Source of the DNA: Microbispora hainanensis
GTDB lineage: Bacteria > Actinomycetota > Actinomycetes > Streptosporangiales > Streptosporangiaceae
Assembly: GCF_036186745.1 (NCBI RefSeq)
Contig: NZ_CP108086.1
Span: 992,001-1,056,000, forward strand
Direction of reading: 5' to 3'
DNA length: 64,000 bases
A program made the translations under genes and the position numbers. Shown piece after piece: positions 51,638 through 61,231 of the stretch (its first letter is position 1; each line of letters opens with the position of its first letter). The notes below the pieces were generated by a model that was not told the origin of the DNA, did no database searches, and saw only the letters and a program-made list of their open reading frames with translations.

Positions 51638-54055
51638 ATGCGCAAACGTCGACCAGTCGGCGACAGGAAATGGATCCGCATCATCATGGCGGCGGTCACA
51701 GCGGCCGTGACCGGCGCCGGCGCGGTGGTGGTGACCGCGCCGGCGGCCCAGGCGGCCACGACGACCATCACGCTGAACGGCGGCTCGACGGGTCGCACGT
51801 TCGACGGGGTGGGGGCGATCAGCGGCGGCGGCGGCAACTCCCGGCTGCTCATCGACTACCCGGAGACGCAGCGCTCCCAGATCCTGGACTACCTGTTCAA
51901 GCCCGGGTACGGCGCGGCGGTGCAGTTGCTGAAACTGGAGATCGGCGGTGACGCCAACTCCACCGACGGCTCCGAACCCAGCATCGAGCACACCCGCGGT
52001 GACATCAACTGCAACGTCGGCTACGAGTTCTGGCTGGGCGAGCAGGCGGTGGCGCGCAACCCGAACATCAAGCTGATCGCGCTGCCGTGGACCGCGCCCG
52101 GCTGGATCGGCGGCGGGAACTTCTGGTCCCAAGACATGATCGACTACGACATCTCCTGGCTCAACTGCGCCAAGCAGCACGGCCTGACGATCAGCTACAT
52201 CGGCGGATGGAACGAGCGCGGGCACAACAAGACCTGGTACAAGAACCTCCGGTCGGCCCTCGACTCCAACGGCTACGGCAACGTGCAGATCGTCGGCGAC
52301 GACAGCTTCGGCCTGTCCACCGCGGACGACATGCTGAGCGACTCCGCGTTCAAGAACGCGGTCGGCGTGGTCGGGGCGCACTACCTGTGCGGCTACCTGA
52401 GCGACGCCACCTCGTGTCCGTCCAGCGCGAACGCCGTGGCCACCGGCAAGCCGATCTGGAACAGCGAGTTCGGGTCGCAGGACTACATCAGCGGCTCGGC
52501 CCCCTATATCCGCAGCATCACCCGCGGATATCTCGACGGCCAGATGACGGGCTTCGTCAACTGGCCGCTGGTGGCCGCGCTCTACCCGAACCTGCCCTTC
52601 AACACCACCGCCCTGGCGGTCGCCAACTCGCCGTGGTCGGGCGCCTATCGGGTGGGCCGCAGTCTGTGGGCGAACGCCCAGGTCGCCCAGTTCACCCAGC
52701 CGGGCTGGCGCTTCCTCACCGGCTCCGCGAGCGGATACCTCGGCGGGAACCGGAGCAACGGCAGCTACATCTCCCTGAAGTCCACGAACAACACCGACTA
52801 CTCGACCATCTACGAGACCAGCACGTCGACGACCACGCAGACCGTGAACGTCAACGTGACAGGCGGGCTGAGCACCGGGACCGTGCACGTGTGGTCCACC
52901 GACCTGGGGTCGAACAACCCGGCCGACTGGTTCGTCAGGCAGCCGGACATCACCCCCAGCAACGGCTCCTACTCGCTCACCATGCAGCCGAACCGGATCT
53001 ACTCGGTGACCACGACCACCGGCCAGGGCAAGGGCACGGCGACCGGACCGGCGAGCGCGCCGCTGGCTCTGCCGTATTCCGACGACTTCGACGCCTACGC
53101 CTCCCGCACCGAGGCCAAGTACTTCTCCGACATGCAGGGATCCTTCGAGGTCCGGCCCTGCGCAGGCGGCCGGGCCGGTCAGTGCCTGCAGCAGGTGACC
53201 CCCATGCGTCCGATCGAATGGCAGGACGACAGTGACGCCTTCGGCCTGGTCGGAGACCCGTCCTGGAGCAACTACAAGGTCAGCGTGGACGTCAACTTCC
53301 AGCAGGCCGGCACCATCACGCTGCTCGGGCGGGCGAACACGCAGTCACGCCCGCAGAGCCACCAGGCGGCCTACCAGTTGCGGCTGAACAACTCCGGCGC
53401 CTGGTCGATCGCCAAGAGCACCACGTCCGGCACGGTGAGCACCCTCACCTCGGGCTCCCTGGGCTCGCTCGGGACCAACACCTGGCACACGATCTCGCTC
53501 AGCTTCACGGGCAACCAGATCAGCGCCACCCTCGACGGCACCGCGCTCGGCTCGGTGACGGACAACTCCTACTTCACCGGACAGGTCGGGCTCGGAGTGG
53601 TCGGATACCAGACCGACATGTTCGACAACCTCTCCGTCACCGAGACCAGCGGCGGAAACGGCAACAGCGGCGTCGGTCCCATCAGGGGCCAGGCCTCCGG
53701 CCGCTGCGTCGACGTCCCCAACCAGTCGCAGGCCAACGGCACCCAGGTCGCGCTCTGGGACTGCAACAGCGGCGCCAACCAGACCTGGACCCTCACGCCG
53801 TCCAAGCAGCTGATGGTCTACGGCACCAAGTGCCTGGACGCCTACGGACAGGGCACGGCGGACGGGACCCGGGTCGACATCTACGACTGCAACGGCGGCA
53901 CCAACCAGCAGTGGACGCTCAACCCCGACGGCACGATCGTCGGAGTCGGCTCGAACAAGTGCCTGGACGCCTACGGCGGCGGCACCGCCAACGGCACGCA
54001 GCTGGTGATCTGGACGTGCAACGGCGGCGGGAACCAGAAGTGGTCCCGCAGCTGA
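51638..54055 (+). CDS. Secreted GH59 galactocerebrosidase-like enzyme with ricin-type lectin domain
   Basis: 805 aa. Signal peptide to ~AQA39. The GH59 barrel closely follows animal GALC (FDGVGAISGGGGNSRLLIDYPE, LKLEIGGDANSTDGSEPS, PWTAPGWIGGG). Acid/base Glu lies in YIGGWNERG (~190) and the nucleophile in PIWNSEFGSQD (~280). A beta-sandwich region (~485-670) is followed by a C-terminal beta-trefoil CBM13/ricin B domain (~680-805; repeated CLDAYGxGTADGT and QxW). It should release beta-galactose from galactosylated glycans or lipids outside the cell. GGAGG 6 nt before ATG 51638. Confidence 0.9.
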   Translation: MRKRRPVGDRKWIRIIMAAVTAAVTGAGAVVVTAPAAQAATTTITLNGGSTGRTFDGVGAISGGGGNSRLLIDYPETQRSQILDYLFKPGYGAAVQLLKLEIGGDANSTDGSEPSIEHTRGDINCNVGYEFWLGEQAVARNPNIKLIALPWTAPGWIGGGNFWSQDMIDYDISWLNCAKQHGLTISYIGGWNERGHNKTWYKNLRSALDSNGYGNVQIVGDDSFGLSTADDMLSDSAFKNAVGVVGAHYLCGYLSDATSCPSSANAVATGKPIWNSEFGSQDYISGSAPYIRSITRGYLDGQMTGFVNWPLVAALYPNLPFNTTALAVANSPWSGAYRVGRSLWANAQVAQFTQPGWRFLTGSASGYLGGNRSNGSYISLKSTNNTDYSTIYETSTSTTTQTVNVNVTGGLSTGTVHVWSTDLGSNNPADWFVRQPDITPSNGSYSLTMQPNRIYSVTTTTGQGKGTATGPASAPLALPYSDDFDAYASRTEAKYFSDMQGSFEVRPCAGGRAGQCLQQVTPMRPIEWQDDSDAFGLVGDPSWSNYKVSVDVNFQQAGTITLLGRANTQSRPQSHQAAYQLRLNNSGAWSIAKSTTSGTVSTLTSGSLGSLGTNTWHTISLSFTGNQISATLDGTALGSVTDNSYFTGQVGLGVVGYQTDMFDNLSVTETSGGNGNSGVGPIRGQASGRCVDVPNQSQANGTQVALWDCNSGANQTWTLTPSKQLMVYGTKCLDAYGQGTADGTRVDIYDCNGGTNQQWTLNPDGTIVGVGSNKCLDAYGGGTANGTQLVIWTCNGGGNQKWSRS

Positions 54056-54084
54056 GCCGACGGTGACACCGGCCGGCCGGGTTC

Positions 54085-54130
54085 GCATCGCAAACCCCCG
54101 CATCGCGAACCCCCGCATCGCAACCCTGCG
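54085..54130. repeat. 15-bp tandem repeat between GH59 and ychF
   Basis: Three copies of GCATCGCAAACCCCC-like units starting at 54085, 54100 and 54115, in the gap between the two convergent genes. Confidence 0.85.
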
Positions 54131-54179
54131 ACGCGGACCCGGCCGGCCACTCGCGGCGAGCACGGCGGACAGCGCCGGT

Positions 54180-55268
<1,089 letters not shown>

Positions 55269-55276
55269 GTACCACG

Positions 55277-55282
55277 AGTTTA
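55277..55282 (-). promoter_or_regulatory. -10 element for leaderless ychF
   Basis: TAAACT on the minus strand ends 8 nt before the GTG at 55268; absence of an SD supports leaderless transcription. Confidence 0.5.
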
Positions 55283-55368
55283 GGGGTCTCGGGGGGTGCG
55301 CCTGACATCGACGGCCTCGTGGTCCGGCTCGGCCCGCCCGCAGGCGCGCCTCCCTGTTTGGGACGCCA

Positions 55369-56670
55369 ATGCCTGAAATCATCCAGACCGTGGATGTCGT
55401 GGCGCTCGCACTGGGACTGGTGATCGGGGTGGTGGTCGGCGCGGCCCTGGCCGGGATGCGGGCCGCGGGCCGGACCGCCCAGGCGGCCGCAAGGGTGGCC
55501 GAGGCCGAGGCCCGGACGCGGGCGGCCGAGGACAAGGTGTCCTACATGGAGAACCAGCTCACCGAGCGGTTCCAGGCCCTCTCCGCGCACGCCCTCGACG
55601 TGGCCAACCTGCGTTTCCTCGAACTCGCCGAGAACCGGCTCAACACCACCAGGGCCGAGGCGGCCGGGGATCTCGACCAGCGCAGGCAGGCGGTCGAGAA
55701 CCTGGTCGCGCCGCTGCGGGAGACGCTCGCCAAGGTGGAGAGCCAGCTCAGGGAGAGCGAGTCGGGCGCCCGCGCCGCCCGCGCCGAGCTGAGCAAGCAG
55801 ATGGAGTTCGTACGGGAGAGCTCCGATCGGCTCAAGGCCCAGACGGACGCGCTGGTGCGGGCGCTCCAGCGGCCGGAGGCCCGGGGGCGGTGGGGAGAGC
55901 TCCAACTGCGCCGGGTCGCGGAGATCGCCGGGATGGCCCGCTTCTGCGACTTCGACGAGCAGGTGAGCGCCGTCACCCGTGACGGCGTGGTCCGGCCCGA
56001 CATGGTCGTACGGCTCAGCGGCGGCAAGAACATCGTCGTGGACGCGAAGGTCTCGCTCGCCGCCTACCTGGAGGCGGCCGAGGCCGCCGATCCCGCGTTC
56101 GCCTCGGCCCGGCTGGACGCCCACGCGCGGCACGTACGCGAGCACGTCGACCGGTTAGCGGCCAAGTCCTACTGGCAGGCGTTCAACCCGTCGCCGGAGT
56201 TCGTGGTCCTGTTCATCCCCGGCGAGGCGTTCCTCGCGCCGGCTCTGGAGCGCGACCCGGGGTTGCTTGAGTATGCGATGCGCCGGCGCGTCCACATCGC
56301 CACGCCCACGACGCTCGTCACGATGCTCCGCACCGCGCAGTACGCCTGGCAGCAGACGGCGGTCAGCGAGAACGCCAAGGCCGTCTTCGATTTGGGCAAG
56401 GAACTGTACGAGCGGCTCGGCGGCCTCGGACGGCACGTGGACAACCTCGGCAAGGCGCTCACGCGAGCGGTCACCGCGTACAACCAGACGGTCGGCTCGC
56501 TGGAGAGCCGCGTGCTGGTCAGCGCGCGGAGGATGAACGACCTCGGTCTCGTGGACTACGCGCTCGACGCCCCGTCGGCGGTCGAGGAGGTCCCCCGGCC
56601 GGTCGCCATCCCCGAACTCGAAGGTGAAGAGCGGGTAAGCCCCCCTCCCCCGCATCGTTCAGAACGGTAA
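55369..56670 (+). CDS. rmuC: DNA recombination protein RmuC
   Basis: 433 aa. N-terminal TM (VVALALGLVIGVVVGAALAG), long coiled coil (~35-165), then the RmuC nuclease-like domain with GRWGELQLRRVAEIAGM, NIVVDAKVSLAAYLEA (PD-(D/E)xK-like D..DxK) and PTTLVTMLRTAQYAWQQ. It limits inversion recombination at short repeats in E. coli. Start ATG 55369. Divergent from ychF. Confidence 0.92.
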   Translation: MPEIIQTVDVVALALGLVIGVVVGAALAGMRAAGRTAQAAARVAEAEARTRAAEDKVSYMENQLTERFQALSAHALDVANLRFLELAENRLNTTRAEAAGDLDQRRQAVENLVAPLRETLAKVESQLRESESGARAARAELSKQMEFVRESSDRLKAQTDALVRALQRPEARGRWGELQLRRVAEIAGMARFCDFDEQVSAVTRDGVVRPDMVVRLSGGKNIVVDAKVSLAAYLEAAEAADPAFASARLDAHARHVREHVDRLAAKSYWQAFNPSPEFVVLFIPGEAFLAPALERDPGLLEYAMRRRVHIATPTTLVTMLRTAQYAWQQTAVSENAKAVFDLGKELYERLGGLGRHVDNLGKALTRAVTAYNQTVGSLESRVLVSARRMNDLGLVDYALDAPSAVEEVPRPVAIPELEGEERVSPPPPHRSER

Positions 56671-56702
56671 ATTGACGCGAGACTTGTCGTAAGGGGGGCC
56701 CG

Positions 56703-57203
56703 ATGACAGGCACCGGTCGAGCGGGGCTGCGGCTGACCGCTCGGGGGGCGATCGTCATGCTCTTCGTGATCACTTTGGTGGGCATGCCGTTCCTGCCCGG
56801 ACCCGCGTTCGTGGCCGGGTGCCTGGCGGCGGTCCTGTTGGTGCGTCCCCGCGATCTGCTGCCGCTGGTGGTGACGCCTCCGCTGGTCTTCTTCGCCGCG
56901 GCGCTGCTGGTGGAGCTCATGCGGGCGCTCGGCTCCGCGTCGACGCTTCCGACGTTCGGGCTCGGGATGTTCACCGCGCTGTCGTCCGGCGCGCCGTGGC
57001 TGTTCCTCGGGTCCGCGCTGGCGCTGGGCATCGCGTGGGTGCGCGGCCTGCCCGACAATGTGCGGGAGTTGCGCGGCGCACCGGCGCCCGAACCGACGTC
57101 GGCGTCCCGCTTCCGTTCACGCCGTGGCCGGGCCCACACGTTCGACCCGGAGCCTGAGGGTTACTTCGAGCCCCGGGTGTACGGCAGGGCCGCCGACGAG
57201 TGA
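56703..57203 (+). CDS. DUF6542-like membrane protein
   Basis: 166 aa with four hydrophobic segments (AIVMLFVITLVGMPFL; FVAGCLAAVLLV; LLPLVVTPPLVFFAAALLVELM; PWLFLGSALALGIAWV) and a charged cytosolic tail. It matches the position of Rv1111c between ychF and ispH in mycobacteria. Function unknown. Confidence 0.75.
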   Translation: MTGTGRAGLRLTARGAIVMLFVITLVGMPFLPGPAFVAGCLAAVLLVRPRDLLPLVVTPPLVFFAAALLVELMRALGSASTLPTFGLGMFTALSSGAPWLFLGSALALGIAWVRGLPDNVRELRGAPAPEPTSASRFRSRRGRAHTFDPEPEGYFEPRVYGRAADE

Positions 57204-57227
57204 ACGCGGATCGTTGCTGAACCGCTG

Positions 57228-58193
57228 CTAGACCGCGCGAAGATCCCTGCGCAGCTCGTGGGGCAGGGCGAACCGCATGCTCTCCTGCACCGACTCGACC
57301 TCCTCTACGTCGGTGAAGCCGTGGTCGGCCAGCTTGGCGAGCACGCCCTGCACAAGGTCCTCCGGGACGGAGGCGCCGCTGGTCAGGCCGACCGTACGCA
57401 CGCCCTCCAGCCACTCGTCCCGTACGAACGAGGCGTCGTCGACCAGGTAGGACGCGGCGGCGCCGTAGTCCTTGGCGACCTCGACCAGCCGCTTGGAGTT
57501 GGAGGAGTTGGCCGAGCCGACGACGATGACCAGGTCCGACTCGGCGGCGATCTGCTTGACCGCGGTCTGCCTGTTGGAGGTGGCGTAGCAGATGTCGTCG
57601 CTCGGCGGGTCGATGAGGTTGGGGAACCGTGTCCGCAGCCGCGCGACAGTCTCGGTGGTCTCGTCCACCGAGAGGGTCGTCTGGGAGAGCCAGACCACCT
57701 TCTCCGGGTCGCGTACGGACACGCTCTCGACGCCGTCGAGCCCGTCGACGAGCTGGACGTGCTCGGGCGCCTCGCCGGCGGTGCCCTCGACCTCCTCGTG
57801 CCCCTCGTGCCCGATGAGCAGGATGTCGTAGTCCTTGGCCGCGAACCTCTTGGCCTCGTTGTGCACCTTGGTCACCAGAGGGCACGTCGCGTCGATGGTC
57901 CGCAGCCGGCGGCTCGCGGCCTCCTCGTGCACGGCGGGCGCGACGCCGTGGGCGGAGAAGACGACGATGGCCCCCTCGGGGACCTCCTCGGTCTCCTCCA
58001 CGAAGACGGCGCCGCGCTTCTCCAGCGTCTTCACGACGTGGGTGTTGTGCACGATCTGCTTGCGTACGTAGATGGGCGCGCCATACTGCTCCAGCGCCCG
58101 CTCGACCGCTTGCACCGCTCGGTCGACGCCCGCGCAGTAACCGCGGGGCTTGGCGACCAGGACACGGCGGGTCGCTGAGGTCTGCACGTCCAT
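57228..58193 (-). CDS. ispH: 4-hydroxy-3-methylbut-2-enyl diphosphate reductase IspH
   Basis: 321 aa. The [4Fe-4S] ligands are C20 ([10 protein letters not shown]), ~C104 ([10 protein letters not shown]) and ~C202 (ICYATSNRQ). HNTHVV and SAHGVAP carry the substrate-binding His residues. Last enzyme of the MEP isoprenoid pathway, giving IPP and DMAPP. ATG 58193 lies 6 nt after a -10 TAGCAT, so the mRNA is probably leaderless. Confidence 0.95.
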   Translation of the reverse strand: MDVQTSATRRVLVAKPRGYCAGVDRAVQAVERALEQYGAPIYVRKQIVHNTHVVKTLEKRGAVFVEETEEVPEGAIVVFSAHGVAPAVHEEAASRRLRTIDATCPLVTKVHNEAKRFAAKDYDILLIGHEGHEEVEGTAGEAPEHVQLVDGLDGVESVSVRDPEKVVWLSQTTLSVDETTETVARLRTRFPNLIDPPSDDICYATSNRQTAVKQIAAESDLVIVVGSANSSNSKRLVEVAKDYGAAASYLVDDASFVRDEWLEGVRTVGLTSGASVPEDLVQGVLAKLADHGFTDVEEVESVQESMRFALPHELRRDLRAV

Positions 58194-58199
58194 GTTCCT

Positions 58200-58205
58200 A
58201 TGCTA
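58200..58205 (-). promoter_or_regulatory. -10 element for ispH
   Basis: TAGCAT on the minus strand ends 6 nt before the ispH ATG; the only SD-like sequence is a weak AGGAA. Confidence 0.45.
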
Positions 58206-58282
58206 TGTGGAACGCGAGCCACCTCTTGACCCTGGTCTTGCAAGACTGGGTGTACCAGATACGCATCTCCCCGGGAGCCGAA

Positions 58283-59689
58283 ATGTCCGTCCTTAGAGCA
58301 ATAACGACCGTTCTTCAGACCGCTCTGAATGGGGTCGGACAGGCGTTGCTGGCCGGCGACAAGATCAAGTCCACTCTCAAGGAGCGCTTCGCCGGTGGCG
58401 AGGCGCAGGACGGCGAGCGCCGCGAGACCGCAGAGACGCCCGAGGGGGCACGCGCCGAGGCAGCGCGAAACGGAGCAGTAAGGACCGAGGAGAGCACCGA
58501 GCAGGCCGCCGGGGAACGGCCCGCGCGCCGGGAGCCCGTCATCTTCGCGCCCCGCCCGAGCAAGACCGAGAAGGCCGAGAAGACCGAAAAGGTTGCGGAG
58601 GCCGAGAAGGCCGAGGCCGGCAAGACCGACGCGGTGACGGCCGAGGCACCGGCCACACCGGCCAGGGAGACGGCCCCCGCCCAGGCATCTGCCGCAGGGA
58701 GCGCCCCCACTGAGGCTCCTGCCGGGGCTCCTGCCGCGGAGACCGCCCCTGCCGAGGCACCTGCCGGGGCTCCTGCCGAGACGCCGGTCGCGGAGACCGC
58801 CCCCGTCGAGGCACCTGCCGGGACCCCTGCCACGGACGCCGCCCCTGCCGAGTCTCCCGCTGCGGCGTCCGCTGCGACCGAGGCGGCGCCCGCCGAGACG
58901 CAGGCCGCCACGACCACCCCTGCCCAGGCGCCGGTCGCGGAGAGCGCCCCCGTCGAGGCACCCGCCGCTACCGGGGCACCTGCCGCCGAGACCACCCAGG
59001 CTGTTGAGGCCGGGGAGGCCGGGGAGGCCGGGGAGGCCGTCAAGCCTGCAGAGCCCGTCGCGACCGAGCCGGAGGCCGAGGCCGCCCCGGCCGCGCCCGC
59101 CGCGCCGAAGAAGCCGCGCACTCGTCGCAAGGCCGCCGCCGAAACGGCGGAAACCCCCGCAACCGCCGAAACCACTGAGGCCACCGCGACCTCGGCGACG
59201 GCGGGAACCCAGGAGGAGGCCGCGCCCGCCGCCGCTGCCGCCCCGAAGAAGCCGCGCACCCGCCGCAAGGCCACCGCCGCCGAAACCCCCGAAGCCACCG
59301 GAGCCGCAGAGGCCGCCGAGAGCAGCGCCGAGAGCGGCACCAAGAGCGCCAAGAGCGCGGCCGCCGCGCCGAAGGCCACCAGGACGCGCAAGAAGCCCGC
59401 CGCCGCAGCGGCCGAGCCGGCTGCGCAGCCCGCGCAGTCCACCGAGCAGCCCGCGCAGCCCGTGGAGCAGCCGGCGGCAGTGAAGACGACCGTCGAGACG
59501 ACCGCCGAGGCGGCGGAGCCGCTGCCGGGCTACGCGAACCTCTCCGTGGCGTCGCTGCGGGCCCGGATGCGCGGCAGGTCGGCCGAGCAGGTGCAGGCGC
59601 TGCTGGACTACGAGCAGGCGCACCTGAACCGCCCCGAGGTGGTCCGGATGTTCCAGAACCGGCTGGCCAAGCTCCAGTCCGAGTCCTGA
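58283..59689 (+). CDS. Lipid-droplet-type protein with long histone-H1-like Ala/Pro/Lys region
   Basis: 468 aa from ATG 58283, chosen for GGGAG 5 nt upstream. A short N-terminal helix (VLRAITTVLQTALNGVGQALLAGDK) is followed by ~350 residues of Ala/Pro/Glu/Thr repeats (ETAPxEAPAGAPA type) and three basic blocks (KKPRTRRKA twice, then TRTRKKPAAAA). The C-terminus is a compact ~55-residue helical domain (LPGYANLSVASLRARMRGRSAEQVQALLDYEQAHLNRPEVVRMFQNRLAKL). That domain and the place between ispH and xseA fit Rv1109c / the small actinobacterial lipid-droplet protein (MLDS). The basic blocks could bind DNA, as reported for MLDS-type proteins and H1-like tails; inferred. Confidence 0.75.
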   Translation: MSVLRAITTVLQTALNGVGQALLAGDKIKSTLKERFAGGEAQDGERRETAETPEGARAEAARNGAVRTEESTEQAAGERPARREPVIFAPRPSKTEKAEKTEKVAEAEKAEAGKTDAVTAEAPATPARETAPAQASAAGSAPTEAPAGAPAAETAPAEAPAGAPAETPVAETAPVEAPAGTPATDAAPAESPAAASAATEAAPAETQAATTTPAQAPVAESAPVEAPAATGAPAAETTQAVEAGEAGEAGEAVKPAEPVATEPEAEAAPAAPAAPKKPRTRRKAAAETAETPATAETTEATATSATAGTQEEAAPAAAAAPKKPRTRRKATAAETPEATGAAEAAESSAESGTKSAKSAAAAPKATRTRKKPAAAAAEPAAQPAQSTEQPAQPVEQPAAVKTTVETTAEAAEPLPGYANLSVASLRARMRGRSAEQVQALLDYEQAHLNRPEVVRMFQNRLAKLQSES

Positions 59690-59700
59690 TCCCGGACCGC

Positions 59701-59728
59701 GCCCGCCCGGCCCCACACCCGGGCGGGC
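59701..59728 (+). terminator. Terminator-type hairpin before xseA
   Basis: GCCCGCCCGG (59701-59710) pairs perfectly with CCGGGCGGGC (59719-59728) over an 8-nt loop, 11 nt after the preceding stop. No U-tract. Confidence 0.65.
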
Positions 59729-59911
59729 TCATGCGCGGCTCTATGCGCATGGCCTTATGGCGAGCGCCCTCCAGTACCCGCCCGACCGGCCCACGCCCCC
59801 GGCCCATGCCCGGACGGTCCACGCCGTACGGCGCCATCCGCCGGTCGCCCGGGAAATGTCGGCGGGTGCGGCTAGCCTGCAGGTGCGAGCCGGTCCAGGC
59901 GAGGAGGGCAC

Positions 59912-61117
59912 TTGAGCGCGAAGACGTCTCCTGAGGCGCCGCTGCCGATCAGGTCGGTGCTGCAGATGGTCGCCCAGTGGATCGGCAAGCTGGGCACCGT
60001 CTGGGTCGAAGGGCAGATCACCGAGCTGACCGCCCGGGGCGGCACCGTCTTCATGACGCTGCGCGATCCCGTGGCCAACGTCTCGGCGCGGATCACCTGC
60101 GCCCGGGGCGTGTACGAGGCCAGCGTGCCGCGTCCCGTCGACGGCGCACGCGTCGTGATGCACGTCAAGCCGGACTTCTGGGTCAACAAGGGCTCGTTCG
60201 CGTTCACGGCCCTGGAGATCCGCCCGGTCGGCATCGGCGAGCTGCTGGCCCGGCTCGAACGGCTCCGCCAGGTGCTGGCGGGCGAGGGCCTGTTCAACGT
60301 CGACAGGAAGAGGCGGCTGCCGTTCCTGCCGGGCACCGTCGGGCTCATCTGCGGGCGCGACTCGGCCGCCGAGCGTGACGTGCTGGAGAACGCCCGCCGC
60401 CGCTGGCCCGCCGTCCGGTTCAAGGTCGAGCAGGTCGCCGTCCAGGGGTCGTACGCCGTGGGCGAGGTGACCGAGGCGCTGCGCAGGCTCGACGCCGACC
60501 ACGAGGTCGATGTGATCATCATCGCCAGAGGCGGCGGCTCCCTGGAAGACCTGCTGCCGTTCTCCGACGAGTCGCTGGTGCGGGCCGTCGCGGCCTGCCG
60601 TACGCCGGTGGTGAGCGCGATCGGACACGAGCAGGACAGCCCGCTGCTCGATCTGGTCGCCGACGTGCGCGCCTCGACCCCGACGGACGCGGCCAAGAAG
60701 GTCGTGCCCGACGTGGGCGAGCAGCTCACGCTCGTCCACCAGCTCAGAGACCGGGGCCGCCGGGTGCTGCGGGGCTGGGTCGAGCGCGAGATCTCCTGGC
60801 TCGAGTCCGTGCGGTCGCGGCCGTCGCTCGCCGATCCCGTCCGCGAGCTCGACCGGCGTGCCGAGCAGGTCGACGCGCTGCGCGAGCGGTCACGGCGCTG
60901 CCTTTCCTCGTCCCTGGACCGCTCGGCCGACTCGCTGGAACATCTCAGGGCCAGGCTGGTGGCTCTGTCCCCCGCCGCCACTCTGGAACGGGGTTATGCC
61001 ATCGCGCAGCGTCCTTCCGGAGAGGTCGTCCGCCTGGCCTCGGACGTGAAGCCCGGCGACGAGCTCACGATCCGCTTCTCGGACGACCGGGTGACGGTGA
61101 CCGCCCAGGACGCGTGA
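59912..61117 (+). CDS. xseA: Exonuclease VII large subunit
   Basis: 401 aa. N-terminal OB fold ([37 protein letters not shown]), catalytic core with [37 protein letters not shown] and [31 protein letters not shown], then coiled coil and the RGYAI region. Degrades single-stranded DNA with XseB. Start TTG 59912 is supported by GAGGAGG 4 nt upstream. Its partner xseB lies 2.1 kb away, beyond asnB. Confidence 0.94.
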   Translation: MSAKTSPEAPLPIRSVLQMVAQWIGKLGTVWVEGQITELTARGGTVFMTLRDPVANVSARITCARGVYEASVPRPVDGARVVMHVKPDFWVNKGSFAFTALEIRPVGIGELLARLERLRQVLAGEGLFNVDRKRRLPFLPGTVGLICGRDSAAERDVLENARRRWPAVRFKVEQVAVQGSYAVGEVTEALRRLDADHEVDVIIIARGGGSLEDLLPFSDESLVRAVAACRTPVVSAIGHEQDSPLLDLVADVRASTPTDAAKKVVPDVGEQLTLVHQLRDRGRRVLRGWVEREISWLESVRSRPSLADPVRELDRRAEQVDALRERSRRCLSSSLDRSADSLEHLRARLVALSPAATLERGYAIAQRPSGEVVRLASDVKPGDELTIRFSDDRVTVTAQDA

Positions 61118-61150
61118 TCCGGGGACGCGCAGCCGGAGCCCCGGGCGCTC

Positions 61151-61220
61151 GGGCCGGATCGCGCCAGGTCGGGCCGGATCGGGCCGGATCGGGCCGGATC
61201 GCGTCAGGTCGGGCCATCAG
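61151..61220. repeat. 10-bp tandem repeat between xseA and asnB
   Basis: Repeated GGGCCGGATC units (with GCGCCAGGTC-type variants) at exact 10-bp steps fill the gap between the convergent xseA and asnB genes. Confidence 0.85.
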
Positions 61221-61231
61221 GCCAGGTCTCG

